Source: Amylibacter marinus
Lineage (GTDB): Bacteria > Pseudomonadota > Alphaproteobacteria > Rhodobacterales > Rhodobacteraceae
Reading direction: 5' to 3'
NCBI RefSeq assembly: GCF_030160015.1
Contig: NZ_BSNN01000004.1
Coordinates: 372,001-436,000, forward strand
Length of the DNA stretch: 64,000 nt
The notes beneath the pieces are model-generated. The model was not told the DNA's origin. It saw only the letters and a list, made by a program, of their open reading frames with translations, and searched no databases. Both the position numbers and the translations under genes were made by a program. Shown in pieces: positions 19,177 to 28,863 of the stretch; position 1 is the stretch's first letter, and each line of letters starts with the position of its first letter.

Positions 19177-19962
19177 TTATTTTGATCTTGATTTATCGCG
19201 TTTTAAAAATTCGCTGGCCAATGCCAAATAGGCCGCCGCACCCTTGCCAGCGGCATCGTATTGAAACACAGATTCACCATAAGATGGTGCCTCGGACAGG
19301 CGCACCGATCGGGGAATAATTGCATCATACACCAAATCCCCAAGGTTTTCGCGCACATCCAATTCCACCTGTTGCGACAGCTTGTTGCGCCGATCGAACA
19401 TCGTTAGCACTACCCCATCGATAAAGAGCGTGCTGCCCAGCGTTTGACGTAGCTCTTTAACCGTAAGCATCAGTTGAGATAGGCCCTCAAGAGCGAAAAA
19501 CTCTGATTGCAGAGGCACTAGCACGCTGTCAGATGCCGCAAAGGCATTCAAGGTCAGCAAATTCAGCGAGGGCGGGCAATCAATGAACACATATTTATAG
19601 TCCGACAAATCCGCCAAAGAACTGCGCAGGCGCAGTAGGCGACCCTTGTCTGACATCAGCTCAACATCAGCAGAGCTGAGATCGGTATTAGATGCCAATA
19701 ACGACAGATTATTGATAGAGGTAGGGATAATTGCATCCTTGACCGGTTTTTGATCCACAAGAACATCATAAACCGTTTGATCCCGATCCTCTGGCAAAAC
19801 TCCCAACCCCGTAGAGGCATTTCCCTGAGGATCTATATCTATCAGCAGGGTTTTGTTACCTTTTTTAGCCAAGCCAGCGGCAAGATTAATCGCGGTGGTG
19901 GTTTTCCCTACACCGCCTTTTTGGTTGGCAATTGCGATAATGCGCTTTGATTTAGTTTGCAC
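19177..19962 (-). CDS. parA: Chromosome partitioning ATPase ParA
   Basis: ParA is a deviant Walker ATPase that moves ParB-parS complexes across the nucleoid. The 261-residue protein has KGGVGKTT at residues 15-22, and FIDCPPSL near 128-135 as the switch/Walker B segment. It is the short chromosomal (Soj) type with no N-terminal DNA-binding domain. The gene starts 11 bases inside the end of rsmG and reads into parB. Confidence 0.98.
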   Translation of the reverse strand: MQTKSKRIIAIANQKGGVGKTTTAINLAAGLAKKGNKTLLIDIDPQGNASTGLGVLPEDRDQTVYDVLVDQKPVKDAIIPTSINNLSLLASNTDLSSADVELMSDKGRLLRLRSSLADLSDYKYVFIDCPPSLNLLTLNAFAASDSVLVPLQSEFFALEGLSQLMLTVKELRQTLGSTLFIDGVVLTMFDRRNKLSQQVELDVRENLGDLVYDAIIPRSVRLSEAPSYGESVFQYDAAGKGAAAYLALASEFLKRDKSRSK

Positions 19963-20587
19963 CCTGTATCCCTGTCAATTTAACGATCACCCCTTGATCA
20001 TGAGTGATACTTTGGCTTTTTTCCACCTTAAAATCCCACGATTCTGCGGCGATCTCTAATTCATTATCACATGCTTCACCTTTCAAGAACAGGCAATGCC
20101 CAGTGGGTGCCAAAATCTGCCGAGCATATGTAAGAAGCATAGATATTGGCGCCAAGGCACGAGCAGATACTATATCTGCGCCAAGATTGGCAGCCTCTTC
20201 TATCCGCTGGGTGATAATCTGTGCCTCGATACCCATTTCGCGCGCGGCAGTACGCATAAAGGCGCATTTGCGTGTATCAGCCTCGATCAAGGTTACGGAT
20301 AGATTGGGGTGCGTCTGGTGGGCAATACTCGCTACAACCAGCCCCGCAAATCCAGCGCCAGACCCGATATCAACCAATTTTCCCGCGGATTCATGGATAT
20401 GCGGTATCAATTGGGCAGAATCCAAGAAATGACGCTGCCATTTTTCATGCAGTGTAGCTTTGCTAACCAAATTAATTTTTGGATTCCAGCGCTCTAGTAA
20501 ATTTGCATAGATCTCAAGTCGGTCCATTGTTTCACGTGAAACATTGCTCAGCTCTTGAATTTTTTCCTTTGCCTCTTCTTCGGTCAT
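19952..20587 (-). CDS. rsmG: 16S rRNA (guanine-527-N7)-methyltransferase RsmG (GidB)
   Basis: RsmG methylates G527 of 16S rRNA with SAM; loss gives low-level streptomycin resistance. The 211-residue protein has the Rossmann SAM motif [16 protein letters not shown] near residues 70-85 and the GidB motif [12 protein letters not shown]. Its codons 16-20 (VSRET) are written by a parS palindrome, so DNA and protein are constrained together. Its start overlaps the mnmG stop by four bases and it overlaps parA by 11. Confidence 0.97.
   Translation of the reverse strand: MTEEEAKEKIQELSNVSRETMDRLEIYANLLERWNPKINLVSKATLHEKWQRHFLDSAQLIPHIHESAGKLVDIGSGAGFAGLVVASIAHQTHPNLSVTLIEADTRKCAFMRTAAREMGIEAQIITQRIEEAANLGADIVSARALAPISMLLTYARQILAPTGHCLFLKGEACDNELEIAAESWDFKVEKSQSITHDQGVIVKLTGIQGAN
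20528..20543. promoter_or_regulatory. parS site 1, inside rsmG
   Basis: TGTTTCACGTGAAACA, a perfect 16-base palindrome identical to the bacterial parS consensus bound by ParB. It encodes VSRET of RsmG on the minus strand. It lies about 1.4 kb from parB and about 5 kb from the predicted origin. Confidence 0.95.
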
Positions 20588-22458
20588 GCGCGAGCCTTCA
20601 AGCTTGGCTGACGAATACGCGTCAGAATCAAGGCCAGTGCCGCCGGTGTCATGCCATCAATGCGCCCTGCTTGCCCCAGTGTTGCCGGGCGTGCGGCTGT
20701 CAGTTTTGACTGCAGCTCATTTGAAAGGCCAGGAATACCAGAATATGAAAAATCATCTGGTATTTTTAGAGCCTCATCGCGGCGCATCGCTGTAATTGAA
20801 GCCGTTTGGCGGTCAATATAATTAGCGTATATAGCGTCTTTTTGCAGCTGATCCACGATATCTGGTGATATATCTGACAATTCAGGCCAAATTGGTGTAA
20901 GTGTAGAAATATCCACATCTTTATAAGACAGCATTTCAAGCCCTGATCTGCGGACGCCATCTTGATTTATAGAAATACCATTTTTGCGGGCTTCGGTTGG
21001 TGTTAGGCTTAGCTCTGACAACATCTTCTGCGCCTTTGCCAGTCTTTCCATCTTCTCCAAAAATAGCCTCTCGCGATCTTTGCCAATACAACCAATCGCC
21101 AAGCCCACCTTTGTAAGGCGCTGATCGGCGTTATCCGCCCGCAGGCTTAGCCTATATTCGGCGCGGCTGGTAAACATTCGGTAGGGTTCTGACACCCCTC
21201 TTGTCACCAAATCGTCGATCATCACACCGATATAGGCCTCTGCGCGGTCAAAAACGATGGAATCCTTGCCCTGAGCCGCCGCCGCCGCGTTTAATCCGGC
21301 CACAAGCCCCTGCGCCGCGGCCTCTTCGTAGCCTGTGGTGCCGTTAATCTGCCCCGCAAGGTATAGATTTGGCACATCCTTTAGCTCTAGCGTATGACGT
21401 AGAGCGCGGGGGTCGACGTAATCATATTCAATCGCATAGCCCGGTTGAAGAATTGTAACATCTTCTAGCCCTACCATAGACCGTACATAGGCCTCTTGCA
21501 CATCTTCTGGCAGGCTGGTGGAAATTCCATTGGGATAAACCGTAAAATCATCCAATCCCTCAGGCTCTAGGAAAACCTGATGCGAGTCCTTGTCAGCAAA
21601 ACGGACAACTTTATCCTCGATCGACGGGCAATAACGCGGGCCAACCCCATCAATATGGCCGCCATACATGGCGGAGCGCTCTAGGTTATCCGAAATAATC
21701 TGATGCGTGGTGGCATTTGTATGGGTGATTCCACATCTAATTTGGCGTGGAATAACCGATGTATCAGACATAAAAGAAAACAGCGCTGGCTCGTCATCGG
21801 CCGGCTGGCTGTCCAAAATATCCCAGTTAATCGTCCGCCCATCAAGCCGCGGGGGTGTGCCGGTTTTCAGCCGCCCAAGGGGTAGGTTAAAACTATCAAG
21901 TCGTTCTGCCAATGGAATCGCAGGCTTATCGCCCATCCGCCCACCCGGGCGGCTAACATCGCCAATGTGAATAACCCCACGTAGGAACGTGCCCGTGGTC
22001 AGCACCACAGAGTGAGATTCTATCTTTGATTCATCCGCAAGGATAACTCCAGCAACAGCGCCATCGTACATGATCAAATCGGCAACCTCTGCCTCGATCA
22101 CATCTAGGCCTTGCTTGTCCTTGAATTCCGCTTGCATCGCGGCACGATATAATGCGCGATCTGCCTGCGTTCGCGGCCCCTGCACTGCTGGCCCCTTACG
22201 TCGATTCAGCAATCGAAACTGGATACCAGATTTATCAGCCACACGGCCCATCACCCCATCCAGCGCGTCGACCTCTCGCACCAGATGCCCCTTGCCCAAT
22301 CCGCCGATGGCAGGGTTACAGGACATCTCGCCAATCGAGCTAAATCTGTGGGTAACCAGCGCGGTTTTAGCACCCATGCGCCAAGCGGCCTGCGCGGCAT
22401 CCGCGCCGGCATGACCGCCCCCAATCACAATGACATCGTAATGTTTCACGTGAAACAC
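20584..22458 (-). CDS. mnmG: tRNA uridine 5-carboxymethylaminomethyl modification enzyme MnmG (GidA)
   Basis: MnmG is the FAD-binding partner of MnmE and builds the cmnm5 group on U34 of certain tRNAs, using methylene-tetrahydrofolate. The 624-residue protein has the FAD motif [11 protein letters not shown] at residues 11-21, and conserved [23 protein letters not shown] near 47-69. The chosen GTG start at 22458 gives MFHVKH, encoded by parS site 2. A GTG at codon 4 is an alternative. It lies between mnmE and rsmG, with the stop overlapping rsmG by four bases. Confidence 0.97.
   Translation of the reverse strand: MFHVKHYDVIVIGGGHAGADAAQAAWRMGAKTALVTHRFSSIGEMSCNPAIGGLGKGHLVREVDALDGVMGRVADKSGIQFRLLNRRKGPAVQGPRTQADRALYRAAMQAEFKDKQGLDVIEAEVADLIMYDGAVAGVILADESKIESHSVVLTTGTFLRGVIHIGDVSRPGGRMGDKPAIPLAERLDSFNLPLGRLKTGTPPRLDGRTINWDILDSQPADDEPALFSFMSDTSVIPRQIRCGITHTNATTHQIISDNLERSAMYGGHIDGVGPRYCPSIEDKVVRFADKDSHQVFLEPEGLDDFTVYPNGISTSLPEDVQEAYVRSMVGLEDVTILQPGYAIEYDYVDPRALRHTLELKDVPNLYLAGQINGTTGYEEAAAQGLVAGLNAAAAAQGKDSIVFDRAEAYIGVMIDDLVTRGVSEPYRMFTSRAEYRLSLRADNADQRLTKVGLAIGCIGKDRERLFLEKMERLAKAQKMLSELSLTPTEARKNGISINQDGVRRSGLEMLSYKDVDISTLTPIWPELSDISPDIVDQLQKDAIYANYIDRQTASITAMRRDEALKIPDDFSYSGIPGLSNELQSKLTAARPATLGQAGRIDGMTPAALALILTRIRQPSLKARA
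22442..22457. promoter_or_regulatory. parS site 2, at the start of mnmG
   Basis: TGTTTCACGTGAAACA, a perfect palindrome that encodes the first residues (FHVKH) of MnmG and touches its GTG start codon. Bound ParB would sit directly on the translation-start DNA. Its centre is 37 bases from that of site 3. Confidence 0.95.
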
Positions 22459-22478
22459 TCCTTATCGCTAGGCCAGAA

Positions 22479-22494
22479 TGTTTCACGTGAAACA
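22479..22494. promoter_or_regulatory. parS site 3, in the mnmE-mnmG gap
   Basis: TGTTTCACGTGAAACA, a perfect palindrome in the 62-base gap between mnmE and mnmG. With site 2 it forms a close pair separated by 21 bases, probably the main ParB nucleation point. Confidence 0.95.
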
Positions 22495-22520
22495 TTACAG
22501 CAATCTCATTTATCCCGTCT

Positions 22521-23819
22521 TTATTTACCCAGACAGAAGCTGGCAAATATTTCATCCAGTAAGTCTTCTACACCCACTGCACCGATAAGGCCACTAAGAC
22601 ATAAAATGCCTTGATGTAGCTCTGCTGATGCCAACTCAGACACCTCTGGCCCCTGTGCGATAACCTCTACTGCGGTATTCAGATACCCCATTGATTCTTG
22701 CATCGCAATCCTGTGGCGCTCGCGAGTGGCTGTCTGAGCGCCCAGAGAGCGCTCTGATAGCACCTGTGAGATACGCATCAATAATTGATCCAAGCCCTCA
22801 GCCGACTTGCCAGAGAGCCTAAACCCATCGCCCCTTGGGTGTAAATCAGACTTGCCCACCGCGATAATATCGTCGGGTTGCACCACCACCTCTGCATCGA
22901 TCTGTGATCCATCAGGGGTTAAAAACACCCGCAAATCAGCCGCGCTGGCTCGTTGGCGCGCGCGCTCTACCCCGATGCGTTCCACCTGATCCTCGGTTTC
23001 GCGCAAGCCGGCAGTATCCAGCAGGGTGACCGCTAGTCCATCAATATCCATACGAACCTCGATCACATCGCGGGTGGTTCCTGCGATGTCAGAAATGATC
23101 GCCGCGTCACGCCCCGCCAATGCATTCAACAAGGTTGATTTACCAATATTTGGCGGGCCGATTATTGCCACTTCGAACCCTTCGCGGATACGCTCTGCGG
23201 CAAAGCTGCCTTTGATTTCAGCGCGCAGATCTGCTTGGGTTTTCTCGATCAATTCTGCGACCTCTGGGCCAACATCCATTGGGATATCTTCATCCGCAAA
23301 ATCGATGGTGGCCTCGATCAAACTAACGGCACGGATCAGATCAACCCGCCACTGGACCACCTTTTCAGATAATCCACCCTGCATTACCCGCGCGGCAAGG
23401 CGGCGCTGTGCCTCTGTTTCTGCATCGATTAGATCTGCAAGTCCCTCGACCTGCGCTAAATCCAGCTCGCCATTTTGTAGGGCACGGCGGGTAAATTCGC
23501 CCGGTTCTGCCAGGCGCGCACCATCCTGTGCCGCCAACAGGCGCAACAGGCTGGCCACCACCGCTTGGCTACCGTGGCATTGGATTTCAACAACCTCTTC
23601 ACCAGTGAAGCTAGCGCCCTTAGCAAAGGTCAGGATCAAAGCCTCGTCAATAAACAGCCCATCTGAATCATAAATTTTACGCAGGCTACGCCCAGAAATC
23701 GGCAGGCCCACGCCCGCAAAATTCTGGCATATATCCCGTGCACCCGCACCAGAGACCCGCAGGATAGATACACCTGCCCTACCCTTGGCGCTAGCCAATG
23801 CAAAGATGATATCAGACAT
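22521..23819 (-). CDS. mnmE: tRNA modification GTPase MnmE (TrmE)
   Basis: MnmE is a potassium-activated GTPase that dimerises through its G domains and works with MnmG on U34 of tRNA. The 432-residue protein has the folate-binding N-terminal domain, a central helical region, and an inserted G domain with GPPNIGKS at residues 221-228 and a DTAGLRETED switch near 265. It ends in the diagnostic FCLGK with catalytic-site Cys429. It follows rho by 15 bases. Confidence 0.97.
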   Translation of the reverse strand: MSDIIFALASAKGRAGVSILRVSGAGARDICQNFAGVGLPISGRSLRKIYDSDGLFIDEALILTFAKGASFTGEEVVEIQCHGSQAVVASLLRLLAAQDGARLAEPGEFTRRALQNGELDLAQVEGLADLIDAETEAQRRLAARVMQGGLSEKVVQWRVDLIRAVSLIEATIDFADEDIPMDVGPEVAELIEKTQADLRAEIKGSFAAERIREGFEVAIIGPPNIGKSTLLNALAGRDAAIISDIAGTTRDVIEVRMDIDGLAVTLLDTAGLRETEDQVERIGVERARQRASAADLRVFLTPDGSQIDAEVVVQPDDIIAVGKSDLHPRGDGFRLSGKSAEGLDQLLMRISQVLSERSLGAQTATRERHRIAMQESMGYLNTAVEVIAQGPEVSELASAELHQGILCLSGLIGAVGVEDLLDEIFASFCLGK

Positions 23820-23834
23820 AGGTCTGCCCTCAGC

Positions 23835-25106
23835 TTAGGTGTTCATTGAATCAAAGAATTCAGAGTTCGTTTTCGTGGCCTTTAGTTTACCCAGTAAGAA
23901 TTCGATCGCATCTGTGGTGCCCATTGGATTTAGGATACGGCGCAATACGAATGTTTTGGCCAGATCCACCGGATCCACCAGCAGCTCTTCTTTACGGGTA
24001 CCAGATTTCAAAATATCAATCGCAGGGAAGACACGTTTGTCAGCCACCTTACGATCCAGCACAATCTCAGAGTTACCCGTACCTTTGAATTCTTCAAAGA
24101 TCACCTCGTCCATACGTGATCCTGTTTCGATCAACGCAGTGGCGATAATGGTCAAAGAGCCGCCCTCTTCGATGTTACGCGCCGCACCAAAGAAGCGTTT
24201 GGGGCGCTGTAGCGCATTGGCATCCACACCACCGGTCAGAACCTTGCCTGATGATGGCACTACGGTGTTAAAGGCACGGCCCAAGCGGGTGATGGAATCC
24301 AGCAGGATCACAACATCGCGCTTATGTTCGACCAGACGCTTGGCCTTTTCGATCACCATTTCTGAAACGGCCACGTGGCGTGTGGCTGGTTCGTCAAATG
24401 TAGATGAAACCACCTCGCCCTTAACAGAGCGCTGCATGTCGGTTACTTCCTCTGGGCGCTCATCTATCAACAAAACGATTAGATAGCACTCTGGGTGGTT
24501 CTTTTCGATGCTGTTGGCGATGTTTTGCAAGATCACAGTCTTACCAGTACGCGGGGGGGCCACGATCAAGGAACGCTGGCCCTTACCAATGGGGGCAACC
24601 AAATCGATAACGCGGGCTGATTTATCCTTTAGGGTTGGATCTTCGACTTCCATTTTCAGACGCTCTTCGGGGTACAGCGGCGTCAGGTTGTCAAAGTGAA
24701 CCTTGTGTTTTGCTTCTTCTGGGTCACTGAAATTAATCGATGTGACCTTGGACATGCCAAAATAGCGCTCGCCATCTTTGGGCTGGCTGATCCAGCCCTC
24801 TACTGTGTCACCGGTGCGCAGGGAATGTTTGCGCAACATTTGTGGTGATACATAGACATCCTCGGGGCCAGGCAGGTAATTGGATTGCGAAGAGCGCAAA
24901 AACCCAAAACCATCTTGCATCACCTCTAGAACACCATCGCCAGAAACCTCGGCACCATCCTCGGCCATTTCTTTGAGGATGGCGAACATCATATCACCAC
25001 GACGCATGGTGGATGCGTTTTCGATTTCCAGCTCTTCTGCCATTTTCAACAGATCAGAGGCCTTCATTGCCTTTAGATCGGACAGATTGATTTTTTCGTT
25101 TTCCAT
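23835..25106 (-). CDS. rho: Transcription termination factor Rho
   Basis: Rho is the hexameric RNA helicase that ends untranslated transcripts. I chose the ATG at 25106, giving 423 residues starting [12 protein letters not shown], because this matches the usual family start; an in-frame start at 25145 would add 13 unlike residues. The N-terminal Rho_N helices (residues 5-45), the cold-shock RNA-binding domain (about 55-125) and the ATPase with APPRTGKT at 183-190 are all visible. A 132-base leader separates it from hemJ. Confidence 0.97.
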   Translation of the reverse strand: MENEKINLSDLKAMKASDLLKMAEELEIENASTMRRGDMMFAILKEMAEDGAEVSGDGVLEVMQDGFGFLRSSQSNYLPGPEDVYVSPQMLRKHSLRTGDTVEGWISQPKDGERYFGMSKVTSINFSDPEEAKHKVHFDNLTPLYPEERLKMEVEDPTLKDKSARVIDLVAPIGKGQRSLIVAPPRTGKTVILQNIANSIEKNHPECYLIVLLIDERPEEVTDMQRSVKGEVVSSTFDEPATRHVAVSEMVIEKAKRLVEHKRDVVILLDSITRLGRAFNTVVPSSGKVLTGGVDANALQRPKRFFGAARNIEEGGSLTIIATALIETGSRMDEVIFEEFKGTGNSEIVLDRKVADKRVFPAIDILKSGTRKEELLVDPVDLAKTFVLRRILNPMGTTDAIEFLLGKLKATKTNSEFFDSMNT

Positions 25107-25238
25107 AGGAATTCCCATACAGGTCTGCACCCCAAGGGGTGGCAATTTTTAAAATGTGGTGCTGCGATCCATAAGCGGTGTGGGTCACCGGATCGTTTGC
25201 CAAGCTTCTAGCGTTTTTATCGCTGGCGAGTCAAATTT

Positions 25239-25688
25239 TTAAAACGGGCGTGCGATCACCATAATGACGATGATCACCATTAATACAGTCGGCACCTCGT
25301 TTAACATACGATATTGCTTGCCTGAATAGGGCCGTTCGCCCGCGGCCAATAATTTGCGTTGTTTACTTAGAAATCCGTGAAACCCTGACATCAGAAAAAC
25401 CATCAGGAATTTCACCCAAATCCAGCCAGCGCTGAAATCGATAATTCCAGGGGTAAAAACCATCAACAGTCCAGCAATCCATGTAACCGCCATTGCCGGA
25501 TTAATAATCCGCTTAATTAGTAGAAACTCCCAGCGCACCAATGTTTCATCCAGATTGATATGATCGGGATTGGTTTCCACATGGTACACAAACAATCGTG
25601 GCAAATAGAGCATCCCAGCCATCCACGAGATAACGGCAATAACATGAATGGATTTTATCCATGGGTAGAGGGTGGAAAGAATGTCCAT
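25239..25688 (-). CDS. hemJ: Protoporphyrinogen IX oxidase HemJ
   Basis: HemJ is a small integral membrane heme protein that oxidises protoporphyrinogen IX in bacteria lacking HemG or HemY. The 149-residue protein has four hydrophobic segments and the conserved IKSIHVIAVISWMAGMLYLPRLFVYH opening (residues 12 onward), with the His and Arg/Tyr residues of the UPF0093/TIGR00701 family. It is the first gene left of the predicted origin and reads away from it, with its promoter in the origin gap. Confidence 0.9.
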   Translation of the reverse strand: MDILSTLYPWIKSIHVIAVISWMAGMLYLPRLFVYHVETNPDHINLDETLVRWEFLLIKRIINPAMAVTWIAGLLMVFTPGIIDFSAGWIWVKFLMVFLMSGFHGFLSKQRKLLAAGERPYSGKQYRMLNEVPTVLMVIIVIMVIARPF

Positions 25689-26137
25689 TTTTCGCGCTCC
25701 GAGTGATCCCCCCTAATAATAATAATATATAAGAGAAAGAATAGTTGTTTTAGTAGGTCTTGTGGGTAACTGGGATAAAATCTTAATCACAGAGTTACTC
25801 ACAGAAAATCAGATATATTCAGAGCGGGATAATTTTTATCCCCATCTGTGGATAAGTATCATAAATGTCTGATTCAAATATATTTTTCCAAAGTTAATGG
25901 TGAGCATAACTTTGAATAACTCTTGTATGAATTTTTATCCACGAAATTCGATTTTTTGGATTTGGATTCACCAACAGGGCATAAAAAGTGAATACGACCT
26001 GTGAAAAAAGGACAATTTTGGGGGTAAAGTAAGATTCTGTTCATAAAGATTAACTTCGCGGATTTTATCCACAGGAAATGCACAATCCCGTGGGACAATT
26101 TTCCTGACATGTTATATGCAAGGGCGAAGGATATATT
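25689..26137. other. Probable chromosomal replication origin (oriC)
   Basis: This 449-base AT-rich gap is the only long non-coding stretch in the window. Perfect DnaA boxes are TTATCCACA at 26065..26073 and its complement at 25847..25855. One-mismatch boxes (against TTATNCACA) lie at 25761 (reverse), 25783, 25795, 25836 and 25935. An AT-rich tract near 25713..25735 (AATAATAATAATATATAA) is a candidate unwinding element. Three GANTC methylation sites start at 25871, 25965 and 26033, not clearly more than chance. Flanking genes diverge from it, and hemJ/rho/mnmE on one side with maf/aroE/coaE/dnaQ on the other matches alphaproteobacterial origin surroundings. dnaA is not adjacent. Confidence 0.85.
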
Positions 26138-26734
26138 ATGACACAGAAAATCACACTGGCCTCTCAATCAATGGCCCGCATAGCAATGCTAAAATCGGCA
26201 GGCATTGATTTCACCGCTATGCCGGCCAAAATCGACGAGCCAGCAATCATGGGCGCATTGCTAGCAGAGAATGCGACACCCAATGATGTGGTCGATACAT
26301 TGGCCGAATTCAAAGCCCGCCGCGTGGCCTCTAAACAGGCCGGTTTTGTGATTGGATGTGATCAAATTCTGGTTTGCGAAAAGAAAATTTATTCCAAAGC
26401 ACAGACCCTAGATGAGGCGCGTGAAAAACTGCGGGCATTGCGTGGTAAATCGCACCAGTTGATGTCAGCGGCAGTAATTTTTGAAGATGGAGAGCCAGTC
26501 TGGCGTACCATTGGCCGCGCACAGCTGTTTATGCGCGATTTTTCCGATGCGTATTTAGAGGATTACCTAAATGGATGCGGGTCGGAAATTCTATCCTCGG
26601 TCGGCTGTTATCTGCTGGAAAAAGAGGGGGTAAACTTGTTTAACCGCGTTCAGGGCGATTATTTCACCGTGCTTGGTTTCCCCTTGCTAGAGGTTTTGGC
26701 CTATTTACGCACCAGAGGGGTAATACCATCATGA
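26138..26734 (+). CDS. maf: Maf family nucleoside triphosphate pyrophosphatase
   Basis: Maf proteins hydrolyse dTTP/UTP or modified pyrimidine triphosphates and have been linked to septum control. The 198-residue protein has the N-terminal LASQSMARIAMLKSAG motif (usual form S-x-S-x-x-R) and the catalytic IGCDQ near residues 70-74, followed by KxHxLMSA. It is the first gene right of the origin and reads away from it. It overlaps aroE by four bases. It resembles the YceF-type subgroup more than YhdE, but this is a judgement by eye. Confidence 0.93.
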   Translation: MTQKITLASQSMARIAMLKSAGIDFTAMPAKIDEPAIMGALLAENATPNDVVDTLAEFKARRVASKQAGFVIGCDQILVCEKKIYSKAQTLDEAREKLRALRGKSHQLMSAAVIFEDGEPVWRTIGRAQLFMRDFSDAYLEDYLNGCGSEILSSVGCYLLEKEGVNLFNRVQGDYFTVLGFPLLEVLAYLRTRGVIPS

Positions 26735-27552
26735 TCAAAGCCGCCGTATTGGGATACCCCATTGCTCAGTCTAAATCGCCGATCATACACGGCCATTGGT
26801 TGAAAAAGCACGGGATCGATGGATCTTACGTTAAACAAGAGGTAGCGCCGAAAAATTTCAGCGCCCATATCCAAGAAATGATTGCTCAGGGCTATGCTGG
26901 GGCTAATGTCACCGTGCCACACAAACACGCCGCCCTAGAAATAGCCGATACGGTTTCCTCGCGCGCCACCGCTATCGGCGCGGCGAACACGCTGGTGTTT
27001 AGGGATGGTAAAATCCATGCGGATAACACCGATGGCGAAGGCTTTATTAATAATCTGACACAGGGCGCCCCAAATTGGAACGCGGGCATGGGCCCCGCTT
27101 TGGTATTGGGCGCGGGGGGCGCTGCGCGGGCTGTTTTACATGCATTGCTAGATGCGGGTGTTCCCGAAATCATTCTGGTAAACCGCACGCGGGCACGGGC
27201 CGAGGATCTGGCGTCTGTTTTTGGCCGCAGGGTTATGGTGGCAGATTGGGGCGATGCAGAACAGGCCTCGGCGGCTGTGTCGACCTTGGTGAATACAACC
27301 GCCCTTGGAATGGTGGGCTGTGATCCATTGCATTTTTCTTGTGCGGAATTATCCAGCAATACATTGGTGAATGATATCGTCTATAATCCCCTGAAAACTG
27401 ACCTACTGCGCAATGCAGAAAAACAGGGCTGTGCCACGGTCGATGGCTTGGGGATGTTATTGCACCAAGCTGTTCCCGGGTTTGAGGCATGGTTTGGTGC
27501 CCGCCCACAGGTAGATCCAGAATTACGACAAAAGGTATTGGCAGAACTATGA
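26731..27552 (+). CDS. aroE: Shikimate dehydrogenase
   Basis: AroE reduces 3-dehydroshikimate to shikimate with NADPH in aromatic amino acid synthesis. The 273-residue protein has the substrate motif YPIAQSKSP at residues 9-17, the catalytic Lys in NVTVPHK near 64-70, and the NADP loop LVLGAGGAARAV near 124-135. Overlaps of four bases with maf before and coaE after indicate one operon. Confidence 0.97.
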   Translation: MIKAAVLGYPIAQSKSPIIHGHWLKKHGIDGSYVKQEVAPKNFSAHIQEMIAQGYAGANVTVPHKHAALEIADTVSSRATAIGAANTLVFRDGKIHADNTDGEGFINNLTQGAPNWNAGMGPALVLGAGGAARAVLHALLDAGVPEIILVNRTRARAEDLASVFGRRVMVADWGDAEQASAAVSTLVNTTALGMVGCDPLHFSCAELSSNTLVNDIVYNPLKTDLLRNAEKQGCATVDGLGMLLHQAVPGFEAWFGARPQVDPELRQKVLAEL

Positions 27553-28169
27553 GCAAGGTTTTCTTACTAGGGCTAACGGGCTCTATTGGTATGGGCAAAA
27601 GCACCACGGCAGAAATGTTTCGCGATGCTGAAATCGCAGTTTGGGATGCCGACGCAGCGGTGCACGAGCTGTACACAACCGACACCGAAACCATCGAGAA
27701 AATCCATGATATTGCCCCGATTGCGGTCACGGCAGACGGGGTGGATCGCCAAGCATTGTCGCGATGCCTACAGGCCGACAAAGAGCTATTTCCAAAACTA
27801 GAGACCATTGTACACGAGGCCATCCGCACCCACCGCGCCGCTTTTATCGAGGCCTGTCAAACCACGGGCCAAAAAATGGCCGTATTGGATATACCGCTGT
27901 TGTTTGAGACAGGGGCGCAGGATTGGCTAGATGCGGTTTTGGTCGTCAGTGTCGATGCTGATGTGCAAAAGGCGCGTGTGATGGAGCGCCCGGGCATGAC
28001 CGAGGATGTTTTTGCGATGATCCTATCGCGTCAAACCCCCGACGGTGAAAAACGTGCCCGTGCGGATTATGTGATTGAAACACATGATTTGGACGGCGCG
28101 CGCGCATCGGTGCAGAATGTGATAGAATCTATTCTAAAATCCAAAGATGGGGCACAGCCTGATGCGTGA
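27549..28169 (+). CDS. coaE: Dephospho-CoA kinase
   Basis: CoaE phosphorylates dephospho-CoA, the last step of coenzyme A synthesis. The 206-residue protein starts MSKVFLLGLTGSIGMGKST, a P-loop with the family's GLTGxIGxGKS form, and has DADAAVHELY and DIPLLFETG, both standard. An upstream in-frame ATG at 27489 lies deep in aroE. The ATG at 27549 overlaps the aroE stop (ATGA) and fits the family start. Confidence 0.97.
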   Translation: MSKVFLLGLTGSIGMGKSTTAEMFRDAEIAVWDADAAVHELYTTDTETIEKIHDIAPIAVTADGVDRQALSRCLQADKELFPKLETIVHEAIRTHRAAFIEACQTTGQKMAVLDIPLLFETGAQDWLDAVLVVSVDADVQKARVMERPGMTEDVFAMILSRQTPDGEKRARADYVIETHDLDGARASVQNVIESILKSKDGAQPDA

Positions 28170-28860
28170 GATTGTTTGGGATACCGAGACCACCGGCTTT
28201 AATGCTGAGGGGGGCGATCGGCTGGTTGAAATCGGCGCGGTCGAGCTGGAACAGCATATCCCAACAGGGCGCACCTATCATCAATACGTCAACCCAGAGC
28301 GCGATATGCCCCAAGGCGCCTTTGAGGTGCACGGCCTATCGATTGATTTTCTAAAAGACTACCCAGTTTTTGCCAAAATCGGGCAGGATTTTCTGGATTT
28401 TATCGGTGATGCCACGTTGATTGCTCATAATGCCAACTTTGACATGAAATTTATCAACGCAGAGCTGGGCCGCGCGGGTTTGCCGTTGGTGCCGATGAAC
28501 AGATCGCTGGATACATTGGAAATTGCCCGCAAAAAATTCCCCGGTGCGCAGAATTCTTTGGATGCCCTGTGCCGACGGTTTGGGATCGACAACTCTGCAC
28601 GTGAAAAACACGGGGCCTTGCTGGATAGTGAAATATTGGCCGAGGTCTATTTGGAACTGGTGGGTGGTCGCCAGCCTGATTTTGCGCTGAATGTTGTGGC
28701 GGGGCGCGATGCAATGGCTAATGTCGCCGCATCGCAATGGCAGGCGGCACCGCGCGCAACCCCCCTGCCTTCGAAAATCACCGCCGAGGAAAAATCGGCC
28801 CATGATGAATTTATCACAACCCTTGGCGATGATCCTATTTGGAAAAAATGGGATGCATAA
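28162..28860 (+). CDS. dnaQ: DNA polymerase III epsilon subunit (proofreading exonuclease)
   Basis: DnaQ is the 3'-5' proofreading exonuclease of the replicative polymerase. The 232-residue protein has Exo I with the catalytic DTETTGF at residues 7-13, Exo II around HNANFDMKF near 93-101, and Exo III with HGALLDSEIL near 152-161. The C-terminal tail would bind the alpha subunit. The ATG at 28162 overlaps coaE by 8 bases and has GGGG at the right distance. A longer start at 28147 is possible. The epsilon gene beside the origin is common in alphaproteobacteria. Confidence 0.96.
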   Translation: MREIVWDTETTGFNAEGGDRLVEIGAVELEQHIPTGRTYHQYVNPERDMPQGAFEVHGLSIDFLKDYPVFAKIGQDFLDFIGDATLIAHNANFDMKFINAELGRAGLPLVPMNRSLDTLEIARKKFPGAQNSLDALCRRFGIDNSAREKHGALLDSEILAEVYLELVGGRQPDFALNVVAGRDAMANVAASQWQAAPRATPLPSKITAEEKSAHDEFITTLGDDPIWKKWDA

Positions 28861-28863
28861 AAA

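Noticed and set aside
25689-26137. CtrA binding sites (TTAA-N7-TTAA) in the origin
   Set aside because: Only single TTAA half-sites were found, with no correct spacing.
25874-26167. 97-codon open frame on the minus strand across the origin
   Set aside because: It crosses the DnaA boxes and the maf start, has no recognisable domain and its codons look like random AT-rich sequence.
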